From Rhizobium sophoriradicis (GTDB taxonomy: Bacteria; Pseudomonadota; Alphaproteobacteria; Rhizobiales; Rhizobiaceae): 64,000 nt of DNA. The stretch covers positions 310,001 to 374,000 of the forward strand of contig NZ_RQIH01000004.1 in NCBI RefSeq assembly GCF_003939025.1, in the 5' to 3' direction. A model generated the notes under the pieces. It made no database searches and was not told the DNA's origin. It was given only the letters and a program-made list of their open reading frames with translations. Below, piece after piece: positions 41,124-51,343 of this stretch. Made by a program: the position numbers and the translations under genes. The number at the start of each line of letters is the position of its first letter. Positions within the stretch are counted from its first letter, which is position 1.

Positions 41124-43733
41124 TCAGGTCGGGCCGATCAGCCCGAGGGGCTGGCTTCCGAGCAAGGCGGCAACCGAGATGCTGCCGCCGGGCTCGATGG
41201 GTTTTCCGGTCAGCAGATCCGCCTTCGACCCGTGAAGAGGGGAGGGCGCCGCGATCGCCGTGTCCTCCCAGAACTCCGGACCGGCAAAAAGCACGCCGGG
41301 ATCGAGCCAGCCGAACATCATTCGGGGCACGGCGACGATTGCGAAATCGCCTTTATGCACCCGGGCAAAGGCGAGCAGATGGTCGCGGCGGCTGCCCGTC
41401 GCCTTCAACGGCAGATAATCGCCTTTCAAAAACAGAGCCGGGTGCCGCCGGCGCAGCTGCAGGCCAATGCTGACGATGCGCTGCTTCAACGCCGCCGCCT
41501 GTAGCTTGGCGATTGGTCCGGCTTCAGCAAGCCAGGCAGCCAGCTGTTCGTGGTCGACAGGTCGGCGATTGTCGGGATCGACAAGACTGAAATCGAAACC
41601 TTCCGCGCCCTGGTAAATGTCGGGAATGCCCGGTGCCATCAGCTTGAGCAGTGTCTGCGACAGGCTGTTGACGTAGCCCGCCGCAATGAAGGGCTGCAGC
41701 ACCCTTTCGAAATCTTCGAGAAAGGCGTCATTGTCCGGCGACACCAGCGCCGCAGCATAATTGGTGACGGCCTCCTCATAAGCGTCATCCTGTTCCGTCC
41801 AGGCGGTGCGCAATTTCGCCTCGCGCACCGCCTTGACCGCGTAGTCGGTAAAGCGGGCGCGCAGCTCTTCCATCTGCCCTCTGTCGAAATCCTCCGGCCA
41901 GACGCCGGCAAGCGCCTGATAGAGCATCCATTCGGTATTCGGCTCCGGTGCCGCACCATCCGGCAGATCCTTCAGCCACGCCCGGTTCATCTCACGCCAA
42001 CGCGCCACCGCCTGGGCAAAAACATCCGCGCCCTCGCTCAAGGCATAGAGCCTTGCGCGTGCATCCTCGCCGCGCTTGGTGTCGTGGGTCGCCGTTGCCG
42101 AAAGCCCATGCGGCTGCAGCCGCGCCCGCTCGGCCATGCGGCGGTGGAAGCCGTCCAGGCCCTCGGGCGGCTTGCCCGGTTCGCTGCCGACTTCGTTTGC
42201 GGCAAGCAGCCGGTTATAGCGGTAGAACAGCGTATCCTCGGTCGCCTTCGCCATGACCGGCCCGCTCAATTGCTGGAAGCGGATCCGGAATTCATGAGCC
42301 GCATCACCGTCGATCCTGCCTTCGAGAAGCTTCAGCACATGATCGAGCGCGCGCCGGTCGTCGAATTGTTCTCCCATGACTTGCGATGCGGTCGCGGCAA
42401 GGACAGCCGAATCCTGCCAGGATAGCGGACCGCCGTCGCCATAGGTGCGGTAGACGGGAAAGGCGATCAGCAGCGCGCTGATAGCGGAGGCGATCTCTGC
42501 TCTGTCGAGTTCGGGAAAGATGCCGGCCGCGATCGTTGTCAGCCTGCCGGTCTCCCCGGCGAAATTGCGCTCCACCATCTGTCGCCTGGCAAGCCGCCGA
42601 CCCTCTTCGTGATCAGCCGTCTCGCCGGCGAGGCGGCGATAGGCATCGTCCAAGATGCGCAGTCCGCCGGCATCGATGAAGAGTTCGCTTAGCGCGGCAA
42701 TGAATTCATATCCTGTGGTGCCCGCGACCGGCCAGCTCTCCGGCAACACCTCGCTTGCTCCGAGGATCTTTTCCACCACGATATAGATATCGGCTCCGAC
42801 CGCTGCCCGAAGCCTGTCGAGATAGGCCTTGGGTTCGGCGAGCCCGTCGACATGATCGATGCGCAGCCCCTGCACCTTGCCCTGGCGCACCAGCTCGAGC
42901 ACCAGCCGATGGAGGTCGTCGAACACCGGGGGATCTTCGACGCGGGTGCCGACCAGTCCGGTCACTTCGAAAAAACGGCGATAGCTCAGATGCCGCGCCG
43001 CCTCCTTCCAATGGGTGAGGCGCCAATGCTGTTCCTCATGCAGGCTTCTGAGAAAGTCATGATCGGACGAAACGTCCTCGAGTTTTTGCCGGAGGATCGC
43101 CCGATCGCCGCCTTCGAATAGGATATCGCGCAGCGCGCGAGCAAAATCCGCCCCCGATGTGACGGCCGCCTCCGCCATTCGCATGGCGACTGGATCGTCG
43201 AGGCGGTTGGCGAGCGCACCGTAGCTGCTGGGGTTCAGCGGCAATAGGGTCTGGAAGTAAGCCAAGCCAAAGTTGCCGTGCGTCTCGTCGAGCACGAGAC
43301 GCAATTCGCCTGCAGCCAGCGCCTCTTCGAAGTTCTGGCCGAGCTGCGGCAGGGTCAGCGGCTCGCTCCAATCGATATCGAAGTGGCCGGCATAAGCGCT
43401 TTGCCGACCGAACGTCAGGACGTCGCGCCACCAGCCGTTTTCCGGCGAGGCGGCCATATGGTTCGGGACGATGTCGAGGATGAGGCCCATGCCCGCCGAG
43501 GCGAGGTGCTCGGTCAGCCGGTCAAAGCCTGCCCGGCCGCCGAGCGCGGGGTCGATGTCGTTGGCGTCGGTGACGTCATAACCATGGGTCGAACCGCTGA
43601 CGGCGGTGAAGATGGGTGAGGCGTAAAGGTGGCTGATACCGAGCGTCTTGAGATAGGGAATAAGAGCGCAGGCGCGATCGAAGGTCATGCCGTTGCGGAA
43701 CTGTATCCGGTAGGTCGCTGTCGGAAGTGTCAT
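41124..43733 (-). CDS. treY: Maltooligosyl trehalose synthase
   Basis: An 869-residue GH13 enzyme that rearranges the terminal alpha-1,4 bond of maltooligosaccharides to a trehalosyl end. It shows ATYRIQFRNGMTFDRACALIPYLKTLGISHLYASPIF, GSTHGYDVTDANDIDPALGG, GLILDIVPNHMAAS, GLRIDHVDGLAEPKAYL, KILGASEVLPESWPVAGTTGYEF and LMAPGIPDIYQGAEGFDFSLVDPDNRRPVD. The partner treZ is not adjacent. An EcfG-type stress promoter lies just upstream, suggesting induction with the general stress response. Trehalose protects rhizobia against desiccation and salt. Confidence 0.95.
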   Translation of the reverse strand: MTLPTATYRIQFRNGMTFDRACALIPYLKTLGISHLYASPIFTAVSGSTHGYDVTDANDIDPALGGRAGFDRLTEHLASAGMGLILDIVPNHMAASPENGWWRDVLTFGRQSAYAGHFDIDWSEPLTLPQLGQNFEEALAAGELRLVLDETHGNFGLAYFQTLLPLNPSSYGALANRLDDPVAMRMAEAAVTSGADFARALRDILFEGGDRAILRQKLEDVSSDHDFLRSLHEEQHWRLTHWKEAARHLSYRRFFEVTGLVGTRVEDPPVFDDLHRLVLELVRQGKVQGLRIDHVDGLAEPKAYLDRLRAAVGADIYIVVEKILGASEVLPESWPVAGTTGYEFIAALSELFIDAGGLRILDDAYRRLAGETADHEEGRRLARRQMVERNFAGETGRLTTIAAGIFPELDRAEIASAISALLIAFPVYRTYGDGGPLSWQDSAVLAATASQVMGEQFDDRRALDHVLKLLEGRIDGDAAHEFRIRFQQLSGPVMAKATEDTLFYRYNRLLAANEVGSEPGKPPEGLDGFHRRMAERARLQPHGLSATATHDTKRGEDARARLYALSEGADVFAQAVARWREMNRAWLKDLPDGAAPEPNTEWMLYQALAGVWPEDFDRGQMEELRARFTDYAVKAVREAKLRTAWTEQDDAYEEAVTNYAAALVSPDNDAFLEDFERVLQPFIAAGYVNSLSQTLLKLMAPGIPDIYQGAEGFDFSLVDPDNRRPVDHEQLAAWLAEAGPIAKLQAAALKQRIVSIGLQLRRRHPALFLKGDYLPLKATGSRRDHLLAFARVHKGDFAIVAVPRMMFGWLDPGVLFAGPEFWEDTAIAAPSPLHGSKADLLTGKPIEPGGSISVAALLGSQPLGLIGPT

Positions 43734-43766
43734 GAGCCCGTCTGACGTTGGAGGGAGATTTCTTCC

Positions 43767-43792
43767 AACGGTTGCCTCCGGGCTTTGGTTCC
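43767..43792 (-). promoter_or_regulatory. EcfG (RpoE2)-type general stress promoter of treY
   Basis: On the minus strand GGAAC (43792-43788), a 17-bp spacer and CGTT (43770-43767) match the GGAAC-N16/17-CGTT consensus of alphaproteobacterial EcfG sigma factors exactly. It ends 33 bp before the treY start and sits just after the pbpC stop. Confidence 0.75.
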
Positions 43793-43793
43793 T

Positions 43794-45875
43794 TCAGTCG
43801 ATGAAAACGCCCACACTTGCGGCTCGTCCGGCTGAATCGATGACGGTCAGCTTCGAATAGCCGCCGCCATCGGGCTGCCATTGTTGGGTGCGCCGACGCG
43901 ATAGGTCAGGCAGCGGCTTGCCGTTTGCAAGCCAGCGGAAGGGCGCGCGGCCGCCCTGCAGCTTCAGCATCAACGGCGATAGATCGCCGCCTTTTGCGCC
44001 GAGATCGATATGGGCGCCTTCGGGCGGATAGACGATCTGCGGCGCGGGTTCGCGCCCGGAGGCGACGAGCAGGCCGCTGGCATTCAGCGCAAAACGCCGC
44101 TGGCTGATCGGAAGCTCCGATTGGGCGATGCGGACGGCCCCGGCGGGGGGCCGCGGCAAGGGTGTCGTCGCGATACCTGATTTGGCAAAAGCTTCGAACA
44201 GGATGGGTGCTGCGGTGCCATAGCCGGTCAGACCCGGCACGGCGCTGTTGTCGGGCCGGCCGACCCAGACGCCGAGCACATAGCGCCCGTCATAGCCGAC
44301 CGACCAGGCGTCGCGGTAACCGTAGCTGGTGCCGGTCTTGTAGGCGATGCCGCGCTGCGGCGCGCCGGCGGGGGGAATGACGCCGGAGAGGATATCGGCG
44401 ACGTTCCAGACCGCGACCGGCTCCAGCAGCGGTTCGCCGTCGAGCTTATCAGGTGTGCCGGTTATGCCGTCGCCGAGCCGTGCCGGCTGGCCGCGATCGG
44501 CGAGCGCCGTATAGAGCTGCACCAGATCCTTGAGCGTGATGCCGACGCCGCCAAGACCGATCGCAAGACCGGGCGTCTCGTTCGGCGGCAGAACCGGGCG
44601 CACCTCGGCACGGCGAAAGCGCACCATCAGCCGTGACGGGCCGACGGCGTCGAGCAGCTTGACGGCGGGCACGTTCAAGGAAAGCTGCAAGGCCTCGCGC
44701 ACGGTGACGTCGCCCTGATAGCTCATGTCGAAATTGCGCGGCCGGTAGCCGAAGAAATCGGCCGGCCGGTCTTCGATGATCGTCTCCTGAGAGACAAGGC
44801 CCTGTTCGAAGGCGAGCCCGTAGATGAAGGGCTTCAGCGTCGAACCGGGCGAGCGGTTGACGCGCGTCATATCGATCCAGCCGGAGCGGCTGGCGTCGAA
44901 ATAATCGGCCGAGCCGACCTCGCCGACGATCGTGCCGGTCTGGGCATCGGCCATCACCATGGCGAGCGAAAGCTTCGGTCCGAGCTTCATGGCCGCCGCC
45001 CGGGCGACCGCTTCCAGCCCTTGTTGCACCTGCTTCTTCAAGGTCGTCCGATGCTTGAGGACATCAGGCTTCTTGCGAAGCGCGGCTTCCGCGACATGGG
45101 CGGCCAATGCCGGCAGCTGCATGCGCCGCATGGGGATCGCGACAGCTTCGGCCCGCTCCGCCTCGCCATCGCCGACGGCCTCGGCCACTGCGGCCCGCTC
45201 CAGCACGCGTTTGCGCGCCCCTTGCGCCGCCTGGAGATTGCGGTCCGGCCGGCGCCGTTCCGGCAATTGCGGCAGGGCGACGAGCAGGGCGGCTTCGGCG
45301 ACGGTCAGGCGGCGCGGCTCCTTGCCGAAATAGGCGAGGCTTGCAGCGCGCACGCCCTCCAGATTGCCGCCATAGGGCGCATGCGTGAGATAGAGATCGA
45401 GGATCTCGTCCTTCGACAGCCGCCGTTCGATCTGCACGGCGCGGGCGAGCTGCAACAGTTTTGCCGCAAACGAACGTTCCGCGCGCGGCTCGATCAGCCG
45501 CGCCACCTGCATCGATAGCGTCGAGGCGCCGGAGACGATGCGGCCGTTGCGGACGAATTGCAGGCTGGCTCGCCCGAGGGCCCAGACGTCGACGCCGCCG
45601 TGATCGTAGAAACGCTGATCCTCATAGGCAACAAGCATGCGCAGGAATTGCGGATCGACATCGGCGGCCGTCGTTTTCAGCCGCCAGCGGCCTTCGGCCG
45701 TCGCGAAGGCGCGCAGCAGCTGCCCGTCGGCATCCAGCACTTCCGGGGAAACCATATCCGCCTTGTCGAGCGGCGGCGGAAAGGCCTTGTCGGCGGCGTT
45801 GAGCGCGAAGAGGGCCGCGCCGGCAAGAAGAATGCCGGCGGCGGACCCGATCGCAAACTTGTGCCATCGTCTCAT
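43794..45875 (-). CDS. pbpC: Penicillin-binding protein 1C
   Basis: A 693-residue bifunctional peptidoglycan synthase. A short membrane anchor (ASAAGILLAGAALFAL-like, residues ~10-28) is followed by the glycosyltransferase-51 domain (AYEDQRFYDHGGVDVWALGRA, SGASTLSMQVARLIEP), the transpeptidase with SPGSTLKPFIYG (catalytic Ser, SxxK) and KTGTSYGYRDAW, and the C-terminal BiPBP_C domain (LQGGRAPFRWLANGKPL). Its start overlaps the alpha-2-macroglobulin stop by 4 bp. This pairing is conserved in Proteobacteria and is thought to couple cell-wall repair to protease trapping. Confidence 0.94.
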   Translation of the reverse strand: MRRWHKFAIGSAAGILLAGAALFALNAADKAFPPPLDKADMVSPEVLDADGQLLRAFATAEGRWRLKTTAADVDPQFLRMLVAYEDQRFYDHGGVDVWALGRASLQFVRNGRIVSGASTLSMQVARLIEPRAERSFAAKLLQLARAVQIERRLSKDEILDLYLTHAPYGGNLEGVRAASLAYFGKEPRRLTVAEAALLVALPQLPERRRPDRNLQAAQGARKRVLERAAVAEAVGDGEAERAEAVAIPMRRMQLPALAAHVAEAALRKKPDVLKHRTTLKKQVQQGLEAVARAAAMKLGPKLSLAMVMADAQTGTIVGEVGSADYFDASRSGWIDMTRVNRSPGSTLKPFIYGLAFEQGLVSQETIIEDRPADFFGYRPRNFDMSYQGDVTVREALQLSLNVPAVKLLDAVGPSRLMVRFRRAEVRPVLPPNETPGLAIGLGGVGITLKDLVQLYTALADRGQPARLGDGITGTPDKLDGEPLLEPVAVWNVADILSGVIPPAGAPQRGIAYKTGTSYGYRDAWSVGYDGRYVLGVWVGRPDNSAVPGLTGYGTAAPILFEAFAKSGIATTPLPRPPAGAVRIAQSELPISQRRFALNASGLLVASGREPAPQIVYPPEGAHIDLGAKGGDLSPLMLKLQGGRAPFRWLANGKPLPDLSRRRTQQWQPDGGGYSKLTVIDSAGRAASVGVFID

Positions 45876-48800
45876 TGTTGCGCCGCTACGACCTCCATCT
45901 TGCCGGTCGCCGTGCGGGCCGAAAACTCCGGCCGATACATATCCTCGACGCTTGCTGCCGGATGGTCGTAGGTGCCGGGGGTGACGGCGCGCACGACATA
46001 GGCGACGTTGAATTCGCGATTGTCGCCGGCCGCACCGTTGAAGGCGGCGACGAAGCGGTCGTAGCGGAATTCCGTATGGGCAGCGGAGATTTCGCCGATC
46101 CAGTCGAAATTCGTCATCTGGGCGCTGTCGACGAGGTTGGGATTGTCGATCTCGAAACCGGCGGGCAGGAGATCGGTGATGACGATGCGCGACGGCCAGT
46201 CGTTGGTCTCGCGCACATGGATGACGACTACGTAGCGTTCGTTCTGCTTCGCCTCGCTGACATTCGCTTGCTCGCCGTCGAGCGTGTAATAGCTGCGCTC
46301 GATGAGGAAGCCATCGCCGCCGGCCGGCAGCGGCACGGTCGGGGCGGCAACGGTCGTAACGATGGCCGAGACCGCGTCTTTCGTCTGGTTGGTCAAGGTC
46401 AGCGGATGGTCGGCGAGTGCCTCGCCGGCCATCCGGGCCATATAGGCGCCGGTGTGCGCCGCGCCATTGACGTCGATCTTCAGGCCGTCATCACCGCCCT
46501 GGATGGCGCGCGCGGCAAGCAGCATCCAGGTTTCTTCCTGGGTGCTCTTGTATTTGCTGCGACCCCATTCCTTGGCGACGGCCTTGGCAAGATCCGGGAT
46601 GACAGGCGGAACCGGCCGGCTTTCGGCAGCAAGCGCCAGGATCGCCGCGCCGTCGCGCAGGATCGTGCCGTAATCGGTCCGCGACAGGTTCACGCGCGAC
46701 ACCATCGACTGCTGCGACATCTGCAGTGCGTCGACGAAGATGTTCTTCGAACGTTGGGCGTCGCCATAAAGCGCCAATGCGGCGGCGATATGCGCCTTGG
46801 CGAGCGGCGTCGGGAAGTCGTTGATCATTGTATCGGCGTAATAACGCAGATCGCTGATCGCGGCCTTCTTGTTGCGGGCAAGGACATAGACGGCATAGGC
46901 GATCTGGTCGCCCTGGCCCTTGATGTCGGTGGTGTAGGAGAGCGTATTCTGCAGGTTTTCGAGTGCCTGCACGAAGGCCCTTTCCGGCACGTCATATTTC
47001 ATTTCGCGGGCTCGCGTCAGGAAATCGGTGACGTAGGAATCGAGCCAGACGTCGCCCGAATCCGGCCCCCAGAGGCCGAAGCTGCCGGCCGAGGCCTGAT
47101 AGGAGAGCACGCGGTAAATCGCATCCTGCACGCGCTTCTGCACGTCGGCGTCGTTTTCGATGCCGGCCTGTTTCGCCACTTCGGCGAAGTAGAGCAGCGG
47201 CAGCGCCCGGCTGGTGGTCTGCTCGGCGCAGCCGAAGGGATAGCGGTCGAGCGTCATCAAGAGCGCCGGAATGTCGAAGGCGGCCGAACGGGTAACGTTG
47301 ACGCTGATTGCCGCCCCGGGCAGCACGCTGTCTGCAAGCAAGTTCTTGTCGACGGTGAGTTTTGCCCCCGGCTTCAGCGCCAGCACCCTCCGTTGGGTGA
47401 TCGGCAGGGCTGCCGGGCGTACCGGCACGTCGACGGTCTGGTCGAGCGACAGGCCGGAGGCGTCGGAGAGGTTGATCGAGACGCTGCCTGCGCCCGGCTG
47501 CTTGCCGATGAGCGAAAGCGTCAGTTCCGTCTTTGCGCCGGCCGCGAGGCTGATCGTCTGCGCGGCTGAGGCCTGCTCGATGCCGACCGCCTCATCGCCG
47601 GTCAGCTGCAGTTTGAAGTCGCCGGCCGGCGCATCGGTATTGGCAATGTCGAGGCGCAGATCGGCCTTGTCGCCGGGGGCCAGGAATTTCGGCAGGCTCG
47701 CGGTGACGACGACGGGATCACGGATGATGACATCCTTGACGCCGTGGCCGACACCGGTCTTCGACCATGCCACAGCCATGACGCGCGCCGTACCGTTGAA
47801 TTGCGGGATATCGAAGGAGACGTTGGCCTTGCCTTCGGCGTCGAGCTTCACCGGGCCGGAGAAGAAGGCAACGAGCTTCTGCGTCGGCGGGCTTGCCTGC
47901 AACGCAATGGCGCCGCCGTCGCCGCCGGTCCTGAGCTTGCCGGTCGCACCCAGCGAACCGTCGATCAGCCGGCCATAGAGGTCGCGGATCTCAAGGCCGA
48001 GCTGGCGCTGGCCGAAATACCAGTCCTCCGGATTCGGCGGTTCGTAGCGCGTCAGGTTGAGAATGCCGACATCGACGGCGGCAACCGTGACATAGGCATC
48101 CTCATTGGCGCCCGCACCAGCCACCTGCAGGCCGATGTTCAACGGTCCGCGCGGCAGCATCTTTTCCGGTGTGTCGAGTTTGACCTGCAGAGCGCGCTGT
48201 TCGGGATCGACCTTCAGCCATTGGATGCCGATCGAGCGCATCGGCATGTGGCTGTCCTGCGCGTCGCCGGGACGGAAGAGGGTCGCGGTCACATAGGCGC
48301 CGGCGCCCCAGTCTGATGTGACGGGGATGTCGACCTCGCCGCCGCTCTCGCCGATCGTCGCATTCTGCACGGCGACGAGCTTTTCGGTTCCTGATGTTAC
48401 CATCAACTCGCCGCCGTAGCGCGAGGTGACTTTCAGCTTGGCCGTCTCGCCGATCTTGTAGCTGTCCTTGTCGAGGGCGATTTCCAGCCCGTCCGGCGTT
48501 TCGGTCGAGGTCGAGGCGACGAACCAGCCGGCGTCGAATTCGACGCTCGAGGTCGGGCCGTCGGCATCCGGGCTTTCCACTTCGAGGCGATAACGGCCCC
48601 ATGTTACCGGCACGGAGATCTTGCCGCCGTCCAGTGTCGCATCGACGCTGCCGTTGGAAATCTGCTCGGCGGTATAGACCGGCTCGTATTTCCACGCCGT
48701 TCCCTCGCGATACCATTGGTATTCGCGGTTGAGGCTGTAGAATTTCCAGCGCAGGCCCTTGCTCTCCTGCTTCTTGCCATCGGCGCTGACGCCGATCACC

Positions 48801-51343
48801 GTGAAGTTGGCGATCGAATTCTCGGGCAGTTCGTCGGAAAATTCCGGCTTGATGCCGATCGAAGCGCGCTCGTTCTTCACCGGAATGACAAGCGAGCGTT
48901 CGATGGCGCGTCCGCCCGCTTCCTGCATCCTGATATAGACGGTGGCGTTGAGCAGCTGCGTCGTCGCCGGCAGCTCGCCGACGGTGAGATCGGTCGAAGC
49001 TTGCCCGTTTTCGTCGAGCCCCGGCAGACCGTCGATCGGCAGGCGGGAATCTTCGCTCGCCTCTTCGTCGGCGAGACCGAACAGAAAGCCCTTATAGGCG
49101 GCGTTCTCACGCGTCGGTTTGACGACGACATCGCCTTCAAGCGTCAGGCCGGCGGCCGGGGCGCCATAGAGATACTTGCCCGAAATGGTGACATTCGCCG
49201 GCGTATCCGGGCCGATTTCCTTGGCCTCGGTCTTGATCTCCATGTCGGTGCGATCGGGCACGAAATCATCGACGAGGAAACTCTTGCTGGCGATCGCACT
49301 GCCCTTGGGATCGGTATAGATGTTCATCGTCCAGGTGCCGCGCATGGCGTTTTCCTGGGTGGCGAAATCGATGGAATAACCGCCGAGGTTGCTGGTCTGG
49401 CTGACGATCCGCCGGTCTTCGACGCCGTCCGGGCGGCTGAAAATGAAGGTGAGCGGCAGGTTTTCGATGGCGTTGCCGTCGGTGTCGCGGGCAAGCGCCT
49501 GGGCATGCACCGTTTCGCCGGCCCGGTAGATGCCGCGTTCGGTGAAGGTCAAGACGTCGATCGCGCCGGGTGCGGCGCGACCGGTGACGCCGCGGTCGGA
49601 GAGGTCGAAGCCGGCCCGGGTCATATCGAGGAAGACATAGTCCGACGTGCCGTTCCTGGCGGCGATGACGGCGGGCGTCAGCGCCGCCGTGCCGCGGATC
49701 AGGCCGGCGGTGAAAGTGGCGCGGCCGTTTTCGTCTGTTGTCGCGGTGCCGAGCACTTCATTGTTCTTGGCAAGCAGCTGCAATTCGACGCCTGACATCG
49801 GCTTGGCCGAGGCAAGCGAGCGGGCGAAGACGTTGAGCCCGTCCGTGCCGGCATAGGTGGTGATGCCGATATCGGAGACGAGGAACCATTGCGTCGCCTG
49901 CGAATTCCACTCCTGCGCCGGGCCGTTCGGCGCCGTTGCCGTCATGACGTAGATGCCGGGCTTGCGCTCCGGCAGCGCCTCGTCGACCGGGAAGCTGGTG
50001 ACGATGTCCTTGTTCAGCTCGTTGGCGATCTCGATCGAGCCCTGCCAGACGAGTTCGCCGCTCTGGTCCTGGATGTTCTGGGCGCTGTAGCCGTCGAGCT
50101 GGCTGAGGAACTGCGAGTTCGTCAACAGCGGCGCAATGGCGCGATCGCCGATGCGGTAGAGCTTGAGGTTGGCCGACGTCATGTTGACCGAGACGATCGG
50201 GATGCCGCGGCGCGCCGTCGAGGGCAGCACGAAGCTGTCGCCGGTAAACCGCACCATCTGACTGCGGTCCTTGATATAGACGTCCACGGTGACAGGTGCG
50301 TCGAGGGTCTCGTCGACGGACGACGGCAGCCCGGTGCGGAAGGCGATCTTGTAGGTCTCGCCATGCGTCAGTCCTTCGACGCAGATCTGCTTGTCTTTGG
50401 TTTCCAGCGCCTTGGGGGCCGCGCCGTTGAGCGTCACAAAGGGCGTATAGTCGGTGGTCTTGACGAGCGCTTCGGAGAAGGTGGCGCAGGCGCGCGGCGT
50501 GGCGCTGTCGGCGTCGACCGTGTGTTCGGTGATGCGGAAGCCCTGCGTCGCCTTCAGCTGCAGATAGGCCGCCTGCACATCGTCGGAGGCAACGAGCGCC
50601 AGGCTCGCCTTGTAGGCGTAGAGGGCAGGGCGGTAATTGGCGTTTCGGTCCAGGGCGTCGGCGAGCACGGCGAGCGCCTCGGCGCGCTTAGGCTTGGTGC
50701 GGGTCAGCTCGTAGCCGTTCAGCGCGTCGAGCACGGCCTGGCCGCTCGTGCCGGTCTGGGCGCTGCCGAGCGTAGCGGCGGCGCGGGCGGTTTCGAGCCA
50801 GAGATCGGCATCCCCGGGCGTGATCGACAGTGCGCCATGAAAGGCGATCAGCGCGTCGGTCAGATTGTTGGCGGTCATGTCGAGACGGGCGCCGGCCGTC
50901 AGGCTGTCGACGCTCTGGCCCTGCTGGGCGTCGGTTAGGGCAAGATTGTCCCTGAAGTCGTGGGCCTGCTGGATCAGGTCGTCGGCCAGGAAGGTCAGCC
51001 GCGGCGCCGCGCCGATATCCGGCTCCTTCTGGGCGGCGGTCTCAACGATCTTGCCGGCGATGGCGCCGGGGAAGGCGTTCATCGTCTTGAAATCGGATTT
51101 CAGGAAGCACCATTTCACCTTGGGATTGTAAGTGAAGGCCTTGCAGCTCTTGTCGCCGATGCAGGAGGTCTTGCACTGATCGAGCGAGACGTTCTGCTCG
51201 GTGCGAAGATCGAAGCCGAAGAAATCGGCGTCCTTGATCGTCTGGATGTCACGCTTGGTTTCCGCAGCGGCGGCTGGAAAACTGACGGCGATCATCGACA
51301 AAAATGCGATGCTGGCGAAAGCGAAGAACGAGCGCACGGACAT
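45872..51343 (-). CDS. Bacterial alpha-2-macroglobulin family protein
   Basis: An 1823-residue periplasmic protein (YfhM type). A signal peptide (residues ~1-27, FPAAAAE cleavage region) is followed by a Cys-rich PAN/apple-like module (LDQCKTSCIGDKSCKAFTYNPKVKWC, residues ~50-85), a helical TPR-like stretch, then macroglobulin domains (GIYRAGETVHAQALARD, PQFNGTARVMAVAWSKTGVG). The thioester motif GCAEQ lies near residue 1370 and the receptor-like C-terminal domain follows. It is thought to trap host or foreign proteases and to protect the envelope together with PBP1C. ATG 51343 follows GGGGGGAACCT. The N-terminal PAN module is not usual in the E. coli protein. Confidence 0.93.
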   Translation of the reverse strand: MSVRSFFAFASIAFLSMIAVSFPAAAAETKRDIQTIKDADFFGFDLRTEQNVSLDQCKTSCIGDKSCKAFTYNPKVKWCFLKSDFKTMNAFPGAIAGKIVETAAQKEPDIGAAPRLTFLADDLIQQAHDFRDNLALTDAQQGQSVDSLTAGARLDMTANNLTDALIAFHGALSITPGDADLWLETARAAATLGSAQTGTSGQAVLDALNGYELTRTKPKRAEALAVLADALDRNANYRPALYAYKASLALVASDDVQAAYLQLKATQGFRITEHTVDADSATPRACATFSEALVKTTDYTPFVTLNGAAPKALETKDKQICVEGLTHGETYKIAFRTGLPSSVDETLDAPVTVDVYIKDRSQMVRFTGDSFVLPSTARRGIPIVSVNMTSANLKLYRIGDRAIAPLLTNSQFLSQLDGYSAQNIQDQSGELVWQGSIEIANELNKDIVTSFPVDEALPERKPGIYVMTATAPNGPAQEWNSQATQWFLVSDIGITTYAGTDGLNVFARSLASAKPMSGVELQLLAKNNEVLGTATTDENGRATFTAGLIRGTAALTPAVIAARNGTSDYVFLDMTRAGFDLSDRGVTGRAAPGAIDVLTFTERGIYRAGETVHAQALARDTDGNAIENLPLTFIFSRPDGVEDRRIVSQTSNLGGYSIDFATQENAMRGTWTMNIYTDPKGSAIASKSFLVDDFVPDRTDMEIKTEAKEIGPDTPANVTISGKYLYGAPAAGLTLEGDVVVKPTRENAAYKGFLFGLADEEASEDSRLPIDGLPGLDENGQASTDLTVGELPATTQLLNATVYIRMQEAGGRAIERSLVIPVKNERASIGIKPEFSDELPENSIANFTVIGVSADGKKQESKGLRWKFYSLNREYQWYREGTAWKYEPVYTAEQISNGSVDATLDGGKISVPVTWGRYRLEVESPDADGPTSSVEFDAGWFVASTSTETPDGLEIALDKDSYKIGETAKLKVTSRYGGELMVTSGTEKLVAVQNATIGESGGEVDIPVTSDWGAGAYVTATLFRPGDAQDSHMPMRSIGIQWLKVDPEQRALQVKLDTPEKMLPRGPLNIGLQVAGAGANEDAYVTVAAVDVGILNLTRYEPPNPEDWYFGQRQLGLEIRDLYGRLIDGSLGATGKLRTGGDGGAIALQASPPTQKLVAFFSGPVKLDAEGKANVSFDIPQFNGTARVMAVAWSKTGVGHGVKDVIIRDPVVVTASLPKFLAPGDKADLRLDIANTDAPAGDFKLQLTGDEAVGIEQASAAQTISLAAGAKTELTLSLIGKQPGAGSVSINLSDASGLSLDQTVDVPVRPAALPITQRRVLALKPGAKLTVDKNLLADSVLPGAAISVNVTRSAAFDIPALLMTLDRYPFGCAEQTTSRALPLLYFAEVAKQAGIENDADVQKRVQDAIYRVLSYQASAGSFGLWGPDSGDVWLDSYVTDFLTRAREMKYDVPERAFVQALENLQNTLSYTTDIKGQGDQIAYAVYVLARNKKAAISDLRYYADTMINDFPTPLAKAHIAAALALYGDAQRSKNIFVDALQMSQQSMVSRVNLSRTDYGTILRDGAAILALAAESRPVPPVIPDLAKAVAKEWGRSKYKSTQEETWMLLAARAIQGGDDGLKIDVNGAAHTGAYMARMAGEALADHPLTLTNQTKDAVSAIVTTVAAPTVPLPAGGDGFLIERSYYTLDGEQANVSEAKQNERYVVVIHVRETNDWPSRIVITDLLPAGFEIDNPNLVDSAQMTNFDWIGEISAAHTEFRYDRFVAAFNGAAGDNREFNVAYVVRAVTPGTYDHPAASVEDMYRPEFSARTATGKMEVVAAQQ

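Noticed and set aside
45875-47569. 564-codon plus-strand open frame antisense to the macroglobulin gene
   Set aside because: It is Gly/Arg/Asp-rich shadow coding in the third-position frame; the minus strand has clear family motifs.
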